Shown: positions 53,538 through 63,572 of the stretch, piece by piece
How the letters are laid out: every line of letters begins with the position of its first letter
Position numbering within the stretch: position 1 is the first letter of the stretch
The notes under the pieces: generated by a model
Databases searched by the model: none
Seen by the model: the letters and a program-made list of their open reading frames with translations, nothing else
Told to the model about the DNA's origin: nothing
Program-made: the position numbers and the translations under genes
NCBI RefSeq assembly: GCF_004115085.1
Contig: NZ_QXJP01000004.1
Location: 1 to 64,000 of the forward strand
Direction of reading: 5' to 3'
DNA length: 64,000 nucleotides
Source of the DNA: Longirhabdus pacifica
GTDB taxonomy: Bacteria > Bacillota > Bacilli > Paenibacillales > DSM-105158

Positions 53538-54557
53538 TCACCTGCATTCACTTCCATCTGCCTGAAAATTAACATCACCAGAGAAAATCGTTCGAATGCT
53601 CCTCTTGCCCTCTCCATCCTCTACCTCTACTTTCATCGCACCGTAATCATCAATTCCGATTGCCGTTCCATGAATCACTTCTTGTGGAGTGTTAATGGTA
53701 ATCGGTTTGTGTAGAGAAATGGTGAGCGTCTCCCATAGTGTTTTAATAGGGGCAAAGCCTTGCTCCATGTAAATACTATAAATCGCTTCTAACTCACACA
53801 AAAACGTACATAACACTTCTTCACGCTCAAAAGTTTGCTCAGCTGCCATCTTCATCGATACAGCAATAGGATGTAAGGATGTTGGGTAGTCGTCTTTTTC
53901 CAAATTAACGGCGATGCCTATTCCCGCTATCGTATAATGTACCCGCTGATCATCTGCACTAGATTCAAGCAAAATCCCACTCACTTTTTTGCCAGCAATG
54001 TGGATATCGTTCGGCCACTTGATTCCTGCATCTAATCCGAATTTCCTCAACGTTCTACATAGGGCAACCGAAACGAGCAATGTTAATTGAGGCACTTGTT
54101 GCAGCGGCAGGTCCGGTTTTAATATGATGCTAAACCACAAACCTTTTCCTAGCGGAGAATGCCAGTGGCGCCCCATCCTACCACGGCCTTTCGTTTGTGT
54201 TTCCGCGATAATTACCGTTCCATTTTCTGCTGATGACTGCTTTTCTGATTGCTGTAATACGTTTTTGGCGATGTCTTGCGTGGATTCCACTTCCTTATAA
54301 TAAAGAAGACGCTTTCCCATCCATGTTGTTTTTATGTTGTTTGCAATCCAATCTTCGTCTAATGTTGCTGGGGAAGACAGCAGACGATAGCCTAAACGAT
54401 GTACGGCTTCAATTTCATATCCACCTTGTTTTAACTTTTGTATGTGCTTCCATATCGCTGTACGGCTACACTGCAAATGTTGACTGAGTTGTTCACCCGA
54501 TACATAATCAGACTCATGATCTTGCAATATTTGAATTAACTGCTGTTGTAAGTTCAT
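53538..54557 (-). CDS. birA: Biotin-protein ligase / biotin repressor
   Basis: 339 residues, larger than BirA of some species (about 325). N-terminal winged helix (SGEQLSQHLQCSRTAIWKHIQKLKQGGYEIEAV) for bio operator binding; central ligase domain with the biotinyl-AMP loop GRGRMGRHWHSP, ESTQDIAKN and KWPNDIHIAGKKVSGILLES; small C-terminal domain. It biotinylates acetyl-CoA carboxylase. Same position before cca as in Bacillus. Confidence 0.95.
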   Translation of the reverse strand: MNLQQQLIQILQDHESDYVSGEQLSQHLQCSRTAIWKHIQKLKQGGYEIEAVHRLGYRLLSSPATLDEDWIANNIKTTWMGKRLLYYKEVESTQDIAKNVLQQSEKQSSAENGTVIIAETQTKGRGRMGRHWHSPLGKGLWFSIILKPDLPLQQVPQLTLLVSVALCRTLRKFGLDAGIKWPNDIHIAGKKVSGILLESSADDQRVHYTIAGIGIAVNLEKDDYPTSLHPIAVSMKMAAEQTFEREEVLCTFLCELEAIYSIYMEQGFAPIKTLWETLTISLHKPITINTPQEVIHGTAIGIDDYGAMKVEVEDGEGKRSIRTIFSGDVNFQADGSECR

Positions 54558-54672
54558 CGTTATACTCCTAGTATGTGTATTCTACTTTGTCATTACGCTA
54601 TACAGCTCCATGTGGCCGCTTCCTCTAAAAAACATGAATCAATCACTTTGAATACATACTCTACTAAAAAAA

Positions 54673-55977
54673 CTAAGTAAGTTCAGGTATTATCGATTTT
54701 GCACGAGACATTAATACGTCTCTCTCATTAGCCAATTGACCGTGGGAAACTTCCTTCATTAATTGATGAAGCACTTCACGTATCCAGCTGCCACGTTCCG
54801 GATGCAACGGCAGCAAATCTGTTCCTGAAAGTTGTAAATCCTTCACTGTATACACTTTCATGTCATCCATGCATCGTTGTCCATGTGACGCAAAAAAATA
54901 TATCACATCAGAAGAAAGAGGATAAATCGAAGGCACCGTATCTATTTCTTCCCTTATGTGCTTGTCCAGTGAAAAAAGATCCAACACGCGCTGCACTACA
55001 TCTTTTCCATAAAGCAACACGGCTTCCCTCCACTGATACAACGCCTCTTCTTCACTCCAATGGTCATTCAATTCACTCAAAAAATGCACACACTGTATAC
55101 TTTGCTTCGTATCGTACACATGTTGATTAGAAAAGCAAAGATGTCGTAAACACGTACTGGCTTCTTCGGCATTCATTCCTAAAAGAGTAAACAGATTACA
55201 CCACCTGGAAATACTATTGTGTAATGGCAATGCATTTACATGATGTTGATGTTCCATTGTGATGTGTTCTAACGCATCTGCAAATAAGGTAATAGGACGT
55301 TTGGTATAGTGGAGCAGTCCACTTTCTTTTAACAACCATATCCCCTGAAAAGGATCTCTACCCGTCATCATTTTTTGCAGCTCTATTTGAATACGTTCCA
55401 TCGCGATATGCTGTAACAAAGATTTCTTTTCCAATATGGCGTTCCATGTCTCTTCTTCAATATGAAGTCCAAAGTTAGCAGCAAAACGAACACACCTTAC
55501 CATCCTTAGCGCATCTTCTTCCAGACGCTCTATGGCATTGCCAACACATCGAATGATCCCACACTGCAAATCATCATGACCGTGAAAAGGATCGATAATC
55601 TTCCCCTCAATATCCATCGCCATCGCATTCATCGTAAAGTCCCGTCGCTTCAAATCTTCGTGTAAGTTGGTAACGAACTCCACTTTTTCCGGTCTGCGAT
55701 GATGGATGTAGGAAGATTCCGTTCGAAACGTCGTCACTTCAAACTGAAAAGTATCACATAAAACAGTAACGGTGCCATGTTGTAAACCTGTCGGCACCGT
55801 TCGTTCGAAAATAGACATCACTTGTTCTGGTGTAGCAGATGTGGCAATATCAATATCTTTCACTTCTTTGCCCGCTACAATATCTCTGACATAACCACCG
55901 ACAAAGTACCCTTCATAGCCAGCATCCAGCAACTGTTGAAGCACTTGTTTTCCTTCAGCCTCCATATGTGTTACTGT
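54673..55977 (-). CDS. cca: CCA tRNA nucleotidyltransferase
   Basis: 434 residues from the ATG at 55977, 9 bases after AGGTG (an earlier ATG at 55992 is too close to the site). Adds CCA to tRNA 3' ends. Class II signature: GYFVGGYVRDIVAGKEVKDIDIATSATPEQV, RRDFTMNAMAMDIEG and RLEEDALRMVRCVRFAA. The C-terminal region is divergent but full length. Confidence 0.94.
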   Translation of the reverse strand, partial: TVTHMEAEGKQVLQQLLDAGYEGYFVGGYVRDIVAGKEVKDIDIATSATPEQVMSIFERTVPTGLQHGTVTVLCDTFQFEVTTFRTESSYIHHRRPEKVEFVTNLHEDLKRRDFTMNAMAMDIEGKIIDPFHGHDDLQCGIIRCVGNAIERLEEDALRMVRCVRFAANFGLHIEEETWNAILEKKSLLQHIAMERIQIELQKMMTGRDPFQGIWLLKESGLLHYTKRPITLFADALEHITMEHQHHVNALPLHNSISRWCNLFTLLGMNAEEASTCLRHLCFSNQHVYDTKQSIQCVHFLSELNDHWSEEEALYQWREAVLLYGKDVVQRVLDLFSLDKHIREEIDTVPSIYPLSSDVIYFFASHGQRCMDDMKVYTVKDLQLSGTDLLPLHPERGSWIREVLHQLMKEVSHGQLANERDVLMSRAKSIIPELT

Positions 55978-55992
55978 CATTTCACCATTCAC

Positions 55993-57147
55993 CTACCTAT
56001 TATACACCTCAATTTTGGGTTCCATTTCCAGTACTTTATAATATATATTTTCATATTGCTGCGTAATTTTATTGTTACAAAATTCATGTGTTGCTCGATG
56101 AATACATGCTTGACGAAATGCATCGTAACGTGCTTTATTTTGCAGCAATTCTAAGCAATATTCTGCCATCAGTCCCGTTTCTCCAATGGGTGCTACGTAC
56201 CCCGTCTCCCCGTGCTTAATTAATTCAGGGATGCCCCCAGCATTGGACCCGATCGTAGGCACACCACACGCCATCGCTTCTAGTCCGACTAAGCCAAAGC
56301 TTTCTTTTTCAGATGGAAGCAGCATGACGTCCGCTATGGAAATGACTTGCGCAACATCATCTTGTTTTCCCATGAAATACACGTCATCTGATAAGCCTAG
56401 TTCTTGCACTTTGCATTGTACTTTTGGTAAATCTGGCCCTTCTCCTACTAGCATAAGTTTACTTTTTATTTTTTTGTTTACTTTTGCAAATATGTCAACG
56501 ACATCTAATGTCCGCTTCACAGGCCTAAAGTTGGAAATGTGCATTAAGATTTTTTCATCTGGTTGTGCAAATTCCGATCGTAGATGTTCACATTGACGAG
56601 GATTATATATTCTCTTATCCACAAAGTTATAGATGAGTTCAATTTCTTTCTCAATAGAGAGCACGCTCTTCGTCTCATTAATTAAATCTTGTGATACGGC
56701 TGTGACGACATCACTTTTGTTAATGGCGAGTTGAATCAAGTCTTTAAATGATTCTTCCTGTCCCAAAATCGTAATATCTGTCCCGTGTAGCGTCGTAATC
56801 ACTTTCAATTGGTCTCCTACCATTTCCTTTGCTAAAAAAGCGCTAATGGCGTGAGGAAGTGCATAATGCACGTGCAATAGATCTAGCTTTTGCATCGTTG
56901 CAACTTGTGCTAATTTATTAGCGAGAGAAAGGTCATATGGAGGATGTTTGAACACGTGATAGTCTCTCACTTCCACTTCATGATAAAAAATGTTTTTATG
57001 AAATTTACCTAAACGAAACGGTAAACTGTAAGTAATAAAATGTACTTGATGACCTTGTTCGGCTAACAACTTTCCTAACTCCGTTGCTACGACGCCAGAT
57101 CCTCCTAAACGAGGATAACAAGTAATCCCTATTTTCAATTGTTTCAA
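55993..57147 (-). CDS. bshA: N-acetyl-alpha-D-glucosaminyl L-malate synthase (bacillithiol)
   Basis: 384 residues from a TTG at 57147. GT4 glycosyltransferase that joins GlcNAc (from UDP-GlcNAc) to L-malate, the first step of bacillithiol synthesis. CYPRLGGSGVVATELGKLLAEQGH at the N-terminus, HVHYALPHAISAFLA, and the sugar-nucleotide motif EKESFGLVGLEAMACGVPTIGSNAGGIPE. Part of the operon dapB-mgsA-bshB1-bshA-cca-birA. Confidence 0.95.
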   Translation of the reverse strand: MKQLKIGITCYPRLGGSGVVATELGKLLAEQGHQVHFITYSLPFRLGKFHKNIFYHEVEVRDYHVFKHPPYDLSLANKLAQVATMQKLDLLHVHYALPHAISAFLAKEMVGDQLKVITTLHGTDITILGQEESFKDLIQLAINKSDVVTAVSQDLINETKSVLSIEKEIELIYNFVDKRIYNPRQCEHLRSEFAQPDEKILMHISNFRPVKRTLDVVDIFAKVNKKIKSKLMLVGEGPDLPKVQCKVQELGLSDDVYFMGKQDDVAQVISIADVMLLPSEKESFGLVGLEAMACGVPTIGSNAGGIPELIKHGETGYVAPIGETGLMAEYCLELLQNKARYDAFRQACIHRATHEFCNNKITQQYENIYYKVLEMEPKIEVYNR

Positions 57148-57259
57148 CTTCTCACATCCTCTACTTTTATTACTTTTTTATTTCTGTTTTAGATTGTATG
57201 CGATAACCTTTTTGTCATGTATTATAGACGAGTTTCCATAAACGATATACTTATTCACC

Positions 57260-57976
57260 TTACATTGTAGTGATGATCGGAGATACATTAATATTCACTA
57301 ATAAAGGTTTTCGACTTATAAACCCTTCTGCATACTTCACTTGACAAGATTGCCCTGTTAGTAAGTCTCTAGCTTGAACCCGCTCTATGTATTGATTCGT
57401 TAGTGGCGTTGCTACGGATTGCCCTTCTATAAACATAAATTGTGATTGATATGCTTGTAATGCTTGTATCTTTACATCATAGTCATCGGTAACATCCACG
57501 ACAAAGTTGGGGTGGACCGTATCATTAATAAAGTAGTAGTACACTTGATTCACTGTCCAAGCTTCGTAATCTGACTCATAGCGACGTAATTTAGCTGTAA
57601 ATAAAGCATCATCGACGATTTGGCTGCACTTAACGTGATCGGGATGACGATCCTGCCAATACGGAATGAAAACGACAGCTGGCTTATTTTTGCGAATCTC
57701 TTCCACAATCGCATGGCATTGTTGTTTATCACCAGTTAACCCTCTGTCGGGCAGCTGCAAGTTACTGCGATATTGCAGTCCTAAACATTGTGAAGCTAAT
57801 TCAGCTTCTTTCTTTCTAAGCGACACGTTGCCATTGGATGACATCTCCGCTTGCGTTAAATCACAAATACCAACAGCATACTGCTGCCTACTGTATTTGG
57901 CGATTGTACCACCCATGCCAATTTCTGCATCATCGGCATGAGCAGCAAAGATTAAAAAATCAAGATTTGTATTCAA
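57260..57976 (-). CDS. bshB1: GlcNAc-malate deacetylase of bacillithiol synthesis
   Basis: 238 residues from a TTG at 57976, with GAGGAG 11 bases upstream inside the mgsA end; the longer frame is not conserved. LmbE-like zinc deacetylase: FAAHADDAEIGMGGTIAKY (zinc Asp and His) and YWQDRHPDHVKC with the third histidine. It removes acetate to give glucosaminyl-malate. It precedes bshA as in Bacillus. Confidence 0.94.
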   Translation of the reverse strand: MNTNLDFLIFAAHADDAEIGMGGTIAKYSRQQYAVGICDLTQAEMSSNGNVSLRKKEAELASQCLGLQYRSNLQLPDRGLTGDKQQCHAIVEEIRKNKPAVVFIPYWQDRHPDHVKCSQIVDDALFTAKLRRYESDYEAWTVNQVYYYFINDTVHPNFVVDVTDDYDVKIQALQAYQSQFMFIEGQSVATPLTNQYIERVQARDLLTGQSCQVKYAEGFISRKPLLVNINVSPIITTM

Positions 57977-57981
57977 AGGTT

Positions 57982-58398
57982 TCACTTCTCCTCTTGATGG
58001 TACATGTTTCGCCAAGCAAAATCCCCATTCTCTACTGCTTTCACTAGCAACTCCCCCGAAGCCATATTCGTAGCAATCGGTATGCCATATACATCACATA
58101 GTCGAAGTAAGGCGATGATGTCTGGCTCATGTGGTTGCGCCATCAATGGATCTCGGAAGAAAATAATGAGATCCATCTTATTTTCTGCTACCATCGCTCC
58201 AATTTGTTGATCCCCTCCAAGTGGGCCTGACATAAAACGATGCAACGTCAAATTCGTATTCTCCATAATGCGCGTCCCTGTTGTTCCTGTAGCAAAAAGT
58301 TGATGTTTCTTCAATATATGCTCATAAGCGATAGTAAATTGTATCATTTCTTCTTTTTTACGATCGTGGGCAACCAGCGCAATGTTTAATGTGGTCAT
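57982..58398 (-). CDS. mgsA: Methylglyoxal synthase
   Basis: 138 residues. Converts dihydroxyacetone phosphate to methylglyoxal. [12 protein letters not shown], the catalytic Asp in [14 protein letters not shown] and [15 protein letters not shown] are present. Its start overlaps the dapB stop by 4 bases and its end abuts bshB1. Placing it next to bacillithiol genes makes sense, since methylglyoxal is detoxified with thiols. Confidence 0.96.
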   Translation of the reverse strand: MTTLNIALVAHDRKKEEMIQFTIAYEHILKKHQLFATGTTGTRIMENTNLTLHRFMSGPLGGDQQIGAMVAENKMDLIIFFRDPLMAQPHEPDIIALLRLCDVYGIPIATNMASGELLVKAVENGDFAWRNMYHQEEK

Positions 58399-59207
58399 TG
58401 CTCGTCCTCCAAAAAGTGTTCAAAGCCGTAGACAAGTTGTTCTTTATGCATTACTTTTTTTATCGCTACATTTACCCCTGGCATGTATCCAGCTCGATCA
58501 TAGGAATCGTGTCTTATTTTTAACGTTTGTCCATCTCCACCAAAGATCACTTCCTGCTGTGCAAATACCCCTGGCAAGCGTACGCTATGAATACGGAAAC
58601 CGTGGTAGTACCCCCCTCGTGCTCCTTCGATGGTCTCTTCTTCTTTTATATTCCCTTGCCTCATCTCTTCACGCTGTTCATTGATCTTTTCAGCTGTTTT
58701 AATCGCCGTACCACTAGGAGCGTCTAACTTTTGATCCCCATGATATTCGATAATTTCAACGTTTGGCAAATATTTAGAGGCTTCCGCCGCAAATTTCATC
58801 ATTAATATCGCACCAATGGAAAAGTTGGGTGCGATTAAAGCTCCGATACGGTGTTCTTCACAATATTCCTTTAATTGTGCAATCTGTTCTGGTGTAAATC
58901 CTGTCGTACCTACAATCGGTCTTACCCCATGTTGCAAAGCTACCTTCGTGTTGCTGTATGCCACTTGTGGTACGGTAAAATCAACGAGTACATCTGGCTG
59001 TACTTGTGCTAAAGACATTCCTAAATCACTTGAAGTCGTCACACCACAGTGTGGTAAACCGATAGCTGTACCAATATCTTCTCCTTCCACAGTATCAATG
59101 GCTGCGACTAATTGCAATGCAGCATCATCCAATACCATTTTCACCACTTCTCGTCCCATCTTCCCTCTCGCACCAGCTACTGCTACTTTTATCTTCTGTG
59201 TCGTCAA
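58395..59207 (-). CDS. dapB: 4-hydroxy-tetrahydrodipicolinate reductase
   Basis: 270 residues from a TTG at 59207, 8 bases after GAGGAGG; the longer open frame upstream has no signal. NAD(P)-binding [33 protein letters not shown] and the catalytic region [21 protein letters not shown]. The usual His-His pair is His-Gly here (second histidine replaced). It makes tetrahydrodipicolinate for lysine and spore dipicolinate. First gene of the dapB-birA run. Confidence 0.94.
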   Translation of the reverse strand: MTTQKIKVAVAGARGKMGREVVKMVLDDAALQLVAAIDTVEGEDIGTAIGLPHCGVTTSSDLGMSLAQVQPDVLVDFTVPQVAYSNTKVALQHGVRPIVGTTGFTPEQIAQLKEYCEEHRIGALIAPNFSIGAILMMKFAAEASKYLPNVEIIEYHGDQKLDAPSGTAIKTAEKINEQREEMRQGNIKEEETIEGARGGYYHGFRIHSVRLPGVFAQQEVIFGGDGQTLKIRHDSYDRAGYMPGVNVAIKKVMHKEQLVYGFEHFLEDEQ

Positions 59208-59376
59208 GTTCAAATCCTCCTCGTGTTTATGTATATTGATCATTTGATATATGAAAAGAGCAAACAATGAAGGGGAAATGGAAGTTGTACGATACAGACA
59301 ACTTCCATTATCTTTCTTTATTGATTTCCCCATGTCCAATTACATCGTATATTACATCATCTATTGTGTTGTTGAA

Positions 59377-59476
59377 ATTTCTTCATCTTACGCTTAGTGG
59401 TAATAAGTTGACTGAGCAAGTTCATTCAACTAGATATAAGATGAACAAATACTAAATTTCATGGTTTACGCCTCAG
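59377..59476. repeat. Dispersed intergenic repeat, partial copy
   Basis: AAATTTCTTCATCTTACGCTTAGTGGTAATAAGTTGACTGAGC..., ATAAGATGAACAAATAC... and GTTTACGCCTCAGTTG. It is the same modules as the copy at 26470, but the TTTACGCCT hairpin lacks its second strand. It fills the gap before the TPR gene end. Confidence 0.7.
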
Positions 59477-59482
59477 TTGTAT

Positions 59483-59995
59483 CTAATGAATATATTTTGA
59501 ATCACTCACTGCGTATTCTTGTAATAGTTGTTTAGCCACTTTGTGATCTGGATTTAAATTTAACGCGTTAATCAAAGCTTTAGATGCTAATTCGTAGTTT
59601 TTGTTTAGAGCGTGAGCAAAGCCCATTAACAGATATGCTTCTATTAAAAGAGGGTCTAGTTTAATCGCCTCAGTCAATAACTTCAACGCATGTGTCGTTC
59701 TTCTATTAGATAACTCCAGATCTTTCTCTGCCTCTTCTACATTGTACTTGGCTTTCAAGTGATTGTAATGTAGTTCGTACTCTCCATTTTCTTCTTGTAA
59801 TAAACAAGCGCATTCTGCATGTTGCATCGCTTTGTCTAATTTGTTACTTCTATCGTAGGTGATAGATAATTTATGATGAAAAGAAGCGTTAAATGGATCC
59901 AGTGCAATGGCTTTCTTAAAATAATCTATCGCTTTACCAAAATCATGGTACAGTAAAGATTCATATGCTTTTTTTATATAATCATTTCCGTCCAC
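59483..59995 (-). CDS. TPR-repeat protein
   Basis: 170 residues from a GTG at 59995, 7 bases after AAGGAGG. It consists of TPR units: YESLLYHDFGKAIDYFKKAIALDPFNA, FHHKLSITYDRSNKLDKAMQHAECACL and AYLLMGFAHALNKNYELASKALINALNLNPDH. It lies directly after the MazG-type gene and is transcribed with it. Its partner and function are unknown. Confidence 0.82.
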   Translation of the reverse strand: MDGNDYIKKAYESLLYHDFGKAIDYFKKAIALDPFNASFHHKLSITYDRSNKLDKAMQHAECACLLQEENGEYELHYNHLKAKYNVEEAEKDLELSNRRTTHALKLLTEAIKLDPLLIEAYLLMGFAHALNKNYELASKALINALNLNPDHKVAKQLLQEYAVSDSKYIH

Positions 59996-60048
59996 ACTGT
60001 ACAACCTCCTTATAGAACGTAGGTTAATACAGCTTATGTCCAAGATCA

Positions 60049-60384
60049 TTAATCAGTGTGGACTTTTGTCCAGCGATCTTTGTCACGAGTATTAAATTTA
60101 TGCATCACTTTATGTAGTGCTGTTTCTAAATCTATGTCTAGAGAATTAGCGAAGCAAATCACAATAAATAAAATATCTCCCAATTCATTTTCAATTGAAT
60201 TTTCGGCTTCAGAATTCTTTTTGGGCTTTTCGCCATACTCATGGTTCACTTCTCTAGCAAGCTCTCCCACTTCTTCTGACATCCTAGCCAACATACTTAG
60301 TGGACTAAAGTATCCTTCTTTAAATTGACTGATGTAATCATCCACTTCTTTTTGCATTTGTTCCATCGTTTTTTTTTGTGCCAT
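60049..60384 (-). CDS. ypjD: MazG-type nucleotide pyrophosphohydrolase (YpjD-like)
   Basis: 111 residues. Single all-alpha MazG domain with the metal-binding pattern MSEEVGELAREVNHEYG...IENELGDILFIVI (EExxE...ExxD). It probably hydrolyses non-standard or excess NTPs to NMP and pyrophosphate. Position beside dapB and the YitT gene as in B. subtilis ypjD. Confidence 0.9.
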   Translation of the reverse strand: MAQKKTMEQMQKEVDDYISQFKEGYFSPLSMLARMSEEVGELAREVNHEYGEKPKKNSEAENSIENELGDILFIVICFANSLDIDLETALHKVMHKFNTRDKDRWTKVHTD

Positions 60385-60481
60385 CTTGTGCCCCTTCCTG
60401 CTATAATGGATAAGGTGTGGTTAAAATTATATTATCATGTTATCCCATAAGACTACAACTGTTGACTTTGGATGATACTAT

Positions 60482-60557
60482 GTAGGTTGAATGCATGCTG
60501 ATATACAACCTATTACCCCTATGCATAAGATGAAAAGTTACATTACTCATCTTATAT
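60482..60557. repeat. Dispersed intergenic repeat, diverged copy in reverse orientation
   Basis: TAGGTTGAATGC...ACAACCTATTACC...CATAAGATGAAAAG reads as the reverse complement of the GGTAATAAGTTGA..TTCAACTTAT module with its ATCTTATG flank, with several changes that preserve the stem. Confidence 0.5.
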
Positions 60558-60577
60558 ACATCATAACAAGCAGGTGA

Positions 60578-61447
60578 ATGAATTTGAAATTAAACGTAAA
60601 TATGTTATGGAAACAACTTATACCGATTATGATTGGTACTGCCATTTATGCAGCAGCCATACATTTGCTCGTCATTCCAAATGAACTAATGGAAGGTGGC
60701 GTGACGGGGATATCTTTACTTATTAATTATGCACTCGATATTCCTCCTTCTTACACTACATTATTGATTAATATTCCACTGTTTTACGTCGGGTGGAGAT
60801 TTATTGGGAAAGCCTCGATGGGTCTGACCATATTCGGAACCTTATCTCTTTCGTTTTTCTTATGGGTCATTGAATTTTTGATGAGTAAAGGCTTGATCAT
60901 GCCACCAGAGCTAGATGATGTACTTCTTGTTACATTGTATGCCGGTGTAGCAACAGGCGTTGGATTAGGTCTCGTATTTCGCTTTGGGGGAACGACAGGT
61001 GGAGCGGATATTATCGCGAGGCTAGGGAACAAAACGAGAGGTTGGAGTATGGGACAAGTCTTACTGACTATTGATGCCCTTGTTCTTACCACATCTGCTT
61101 TCTACATACATTACGAAAAAATATTTTATACCTTAATTTTAGTTTTTGTTGCCGCACGCATTATAGATTTTATTCAAGAAGGAGAACATCGAGCAAAAGC
61201 ATTCACCATTATTAGTGAACAAGCACCGATGATAGCAGAACGAATACAATCTGAAACAGAGCGCGGGGTAACAATTTTTTCAGCAAAAGGCGGATATAAG
61301 CTGCAACCAAAAGATGTCGTTTACTGTGTCGTATATCGTCAAGAAGTAAGGAAAGTGAAATTACTAGTTAAACAACTTGATCCTAAAGCATTCTTGATCA
61401 TTAATGACGTACACGACGTGCTTGGTGAAGGGTTTAAAACAGAATAA
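60578..61447 (+). CDS. ypjC: YitT family membrane protein (YpjC-like)
   Basis: 289 residues; ATG at 60578 or the better-spaced TTG at 60584. Five or six helices (IPIMIGTAIYAAAIHLLV, TTLLINIPLFYVGW, LVFRFGGTTGGADIIA) and a C-terminal DUF2179 domain (ERGVTIFSAKGGYKLQPKDVVYCVV). Second YitT protein of the window. The gene order with ypjD and ypjBA matches B. subtilis ypjC. Transport substrate not known. Confidence 0.88.
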   Translation: MNLKLNVNMLWKQLIPIMIGTAIYAAAIHLLVIPNELMEGGVTGISLLINYALDIPPSYTTLLINIPLFYVGWRFIGKASMGLTIFGTLSLSFFLWVIEFLMSKGLIMPPELDDVLLVTLYAGVATGVGLGLVFRFGGTTGGADIIARLGNKTRGWSMGQVLLTIDALVLTTSAFYIHYEKIFYTLILVFVAARIIDFIQEGEHRAKAFTIISEQAPMIAERIQSETERGVTIFSAKGGYKLQPKDVVYCVVYRQEVRKVKLLVKQLDPKAFLIINDVHDVLGEGFKTE

Positions 61448-61460
61448 CTACATAGTATAC

Positions 61461-61590
61461 AAGATGAAGAAATGATGGGATTCAAGTTTACGCCTCAGTT
61501 GCCAGGCGTAAAGGGTAATGAAATTTCTTCATCTTATCAACGGTGGTAATAAGTTGACTGAACAAGTTCTTTCAACTTATCTATAAGATG
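61461..61590. repeat. Dispersed intergenic repeat, near-complete copy
   Basis: AAGATGAAGAAATGA..., hairpin TTTACGCCT-CAGTTGCC-AGGCGTAAA, ATTTCTTCATCTTAT, then GGTGGTAATAAGTTGACTGAACAAGTTCTTTCAACTTATCTATAAGATG. The outer inverted repeat and both hairpins of the 26470 copy are conserved. Confidence 0.8.
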
Positions 61591-61635
61591 ACTTAGTTAA
61601 TGTCTTTATGGTGTATCTTATGTCGTGATAATGAT

Positions 61636-61683
61636 AAAAAACAGGTCTTCCCCTATCTGTAAGAAGGAAATGACCTGTTTTTT
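61636..61683. terminator. Bidirectional terminator between convergent ypjC and ypjB
   Basis: AAAAAACAGGTC pairs with GACCTGTTTTTT over a 24-base loop. With the repeat at 61461 it occupies the 385-base gap 61448-61832; nothing else is seen there. Confidence 0.85.
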
Positions 61684-61832
61684 ATTTGTGAAAATAAAAT
61701 TATTTGAATAATGAATCTTTTTTATTAAAGTGAATATAACTATATATCTATTCAATGTTTATCTTGTAATTGAATCTTTTGAATCTTATGTTTAGATTTG
61801 GTATTAGCGTTTTGTACCTAAGACGTTTGTAT

Positions 61833-62660
61833 CTAAGACAAGAAAGAAATATGTTTGTATTTCCTCCATGCAGTATACGTCAGCACCATGACAATAAACA
61901 AGCCAATCGTCACGATCCATACAATGGGATTCGGGTTAATGACGTTCGTAAATGCTGCTGCATCTTCTTTGTTGGAAAATAACATTTCTACCATGGCATG
62001 CACTTGTTCCCCAATGTGAGATAGGACACTGAAGTCGATGTCCCCGTCTTTCATTCCTTGTTTTTCAAAAAATATAAACAACGAATCTGATTTCTGCACG
62101 GTTTGTGGTGTATGATAAATTGCTAATGCAGGCCGCAACACTTGATACTGCTGTTTTAATTGTACATAATGTGTTTTTGTTTCCTCTACATTTTCATTTC
62201 TTACCGCATCCACTAGCAACTTCGCTGTTTTGCTCATACTTGCCTTTAACTCCATCCACATGGGACGCTCGGCATGGGTGAGGCTATCTACCGCATATCT
62301 CACTTGTGTCGCTGCCAGCTTCGCTTGTTCTGGGGAAAAACGAATATTAGCAAAGATTTTTTGTGCTTCAATGATACTACTCGTAAAAGCCTGCATTCCT
62401 TCTACCCCTGTGCGGGAGTCAAAATTAATTCGTGTCGCTTGCTTACGAAGTAATTGCAAATGAACATGAGCTTGTTCATATTCTCCACTCATCACATAAT
62501 TAAAAAACAATTGTGCCTGTTGCTCCAGTTGTTTTAATCCTTGTTCATTTATTTGTTCACTAAGCACTTTCGTTGCATCTATGTTAGCAGAGCTGTCCAT
62601 CGAACATCCGAACAGTAGGAGAATTGTGATGATCATAAAACTAATGAATCCTAATCTCAT
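61833..62660 (-). CDS. ypjB: Sporulation-associated YpjB-like lipoprotein
   Basis: 275 residues from the ATG at 62660, after GGGGGGGA. Signal peptide with lipobox LLLFGCSMD, an all-helical external domain, and a C-terminal membrane helix (WIVTIGLFIVMVLTYTAW). The size, topology and position between ypjC and ypjA match B. subtilis YpjB, whose mutant has a mild sporulation defect. The molecular role is unknown. Confidence 0.85.
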   Translation of the reverse strand: MRLGFISFMIITILLLFGCSMDSSANIDATKVLSEQINEQGLKQLEQQAQLFFNYVMSGEYEQAHVHLQLLRKQATRINFDSRTGVEGMQAFTSSIIEAQKIFANIRFSPEQAKLAATQVRYAVDSLTHAERPMWMELKASMSKTAKLLVDAVRNENVEETKTHYVQLKQQYQVLRPALAIYHTPQTVQKSDSLFIFFEKQGMKDGDIDFSVLSHIGEQVHAMVEMLFSNKEDAAAFTNVINPNPIVWIVTIGLFIVMVLTYTAWRKYKHISFLS

Positions 62661-62710
62661 ACCTTGTCCCCCCCTCGTTATATGACTATCATATGGGGGG
62701 ATGTCCACAT

Positions 62711-63421
62711 TTAGACCGCTTTTTTACTTCCTATTTCTCTTCTTTGCAACATAAACATAAAAGCAAGTCCTATGCAAAGTAAACTCAACCCAATCGTAAT
62801 CCATTGCACAACAAATACATCGTCATTTAATGGTCGAGGCAAATAAGGGAAGATGGAAAGAGAGTAATCTAGAATATCGTTGCTAAGTGTCCAGATCGCA
62901 GCCAACACAATATGAATTGTACGATATTGCATAAACCGCGCATATAGCATCACTTCAACAGCCATCGCAGAATGGGATGTGAGCAGCATATAATCCTGCC
63001 AATTCAAATCATTCCCTTGCATTGCTCCACCTATAATCATCAACACAGCCCACGTCCCATACTTAATCATCGTAATCAATGCAAGTGCTTCGATCCATGA
63101 ACGCAGATGAAAACCGACTCCTTGTTTACGCTGCTTATGGTAAAGTTTATGTAATGGTGAAACATTATCGCCGTTCCCTTTTCTTACTCTGAGCCAAAAT
63201 GAAATTAATACGATAGTAAAAAATAAACTAGCAGTCGGACTATCTGGCACAAAAATGAGCAAAATATTAGCATGGTCTCGTGCTGTGGCAGCCAACTGTC
63301 CGCTATACCATTCATAACCATATATCGTACCTAAACCATTGCTTATAATGAGCACCAGCAATATCGTTTTATGTAGCAAAAAAGCAGGAGATACAAAAAA
63401 TTTAATACTTTGCATAGCCAT
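62711..63421 (-). CDS. ypjA: DUF1405 membrane protein YpjA
   Basis: 236 residues with about six helices. Family-typical spacing: LILIISNGLGTIYGYEWYSGQL, FVPDSPTASLFFTIVL, YGTWAVLMIIG and HSAMAVEVMLYARFM. The ATG at 63421 is 4 bases after GAAGG; the ATG at 63415 is an alternative. Located between qcrC and ypjB as in Bacillus. Function unknown. Confidence 0.9.
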   Translation of the reverse strand: MAMQSIKFFVSPAFLLHKTILLVLIISNGLGTIYGYEWYSGQLAATARDHANILLIFVPDSPTASLFFTIVLISFWLRVRKGNGDNVSPLHKLYHKQRKQGVGFHLRSWIEALALITMIKYGTWAVLMIIGGAMQGNDLNWQDYMLLTSHSAMAVEVMLYARFMQYRTIHIVLAAIWTLSNDILDYSLSIFPYLPRPLNDDVFVVQWITIGLSLLCIGLAFMFMLQRREIGSKKAV

Positions 63422-63572
63422 GTAACCTTCTCTCTTCTTTAGAAAAAGCCTGACCTTACGAGAGGTCAGACTTCATTCTAATCTTATATGCTATGTTATG
63501 TTTTACTATGATGCATCAACAGCAACATAAATATTTTTTAAACAAAACATTTATCTGCTTTAATAAGCTAGA

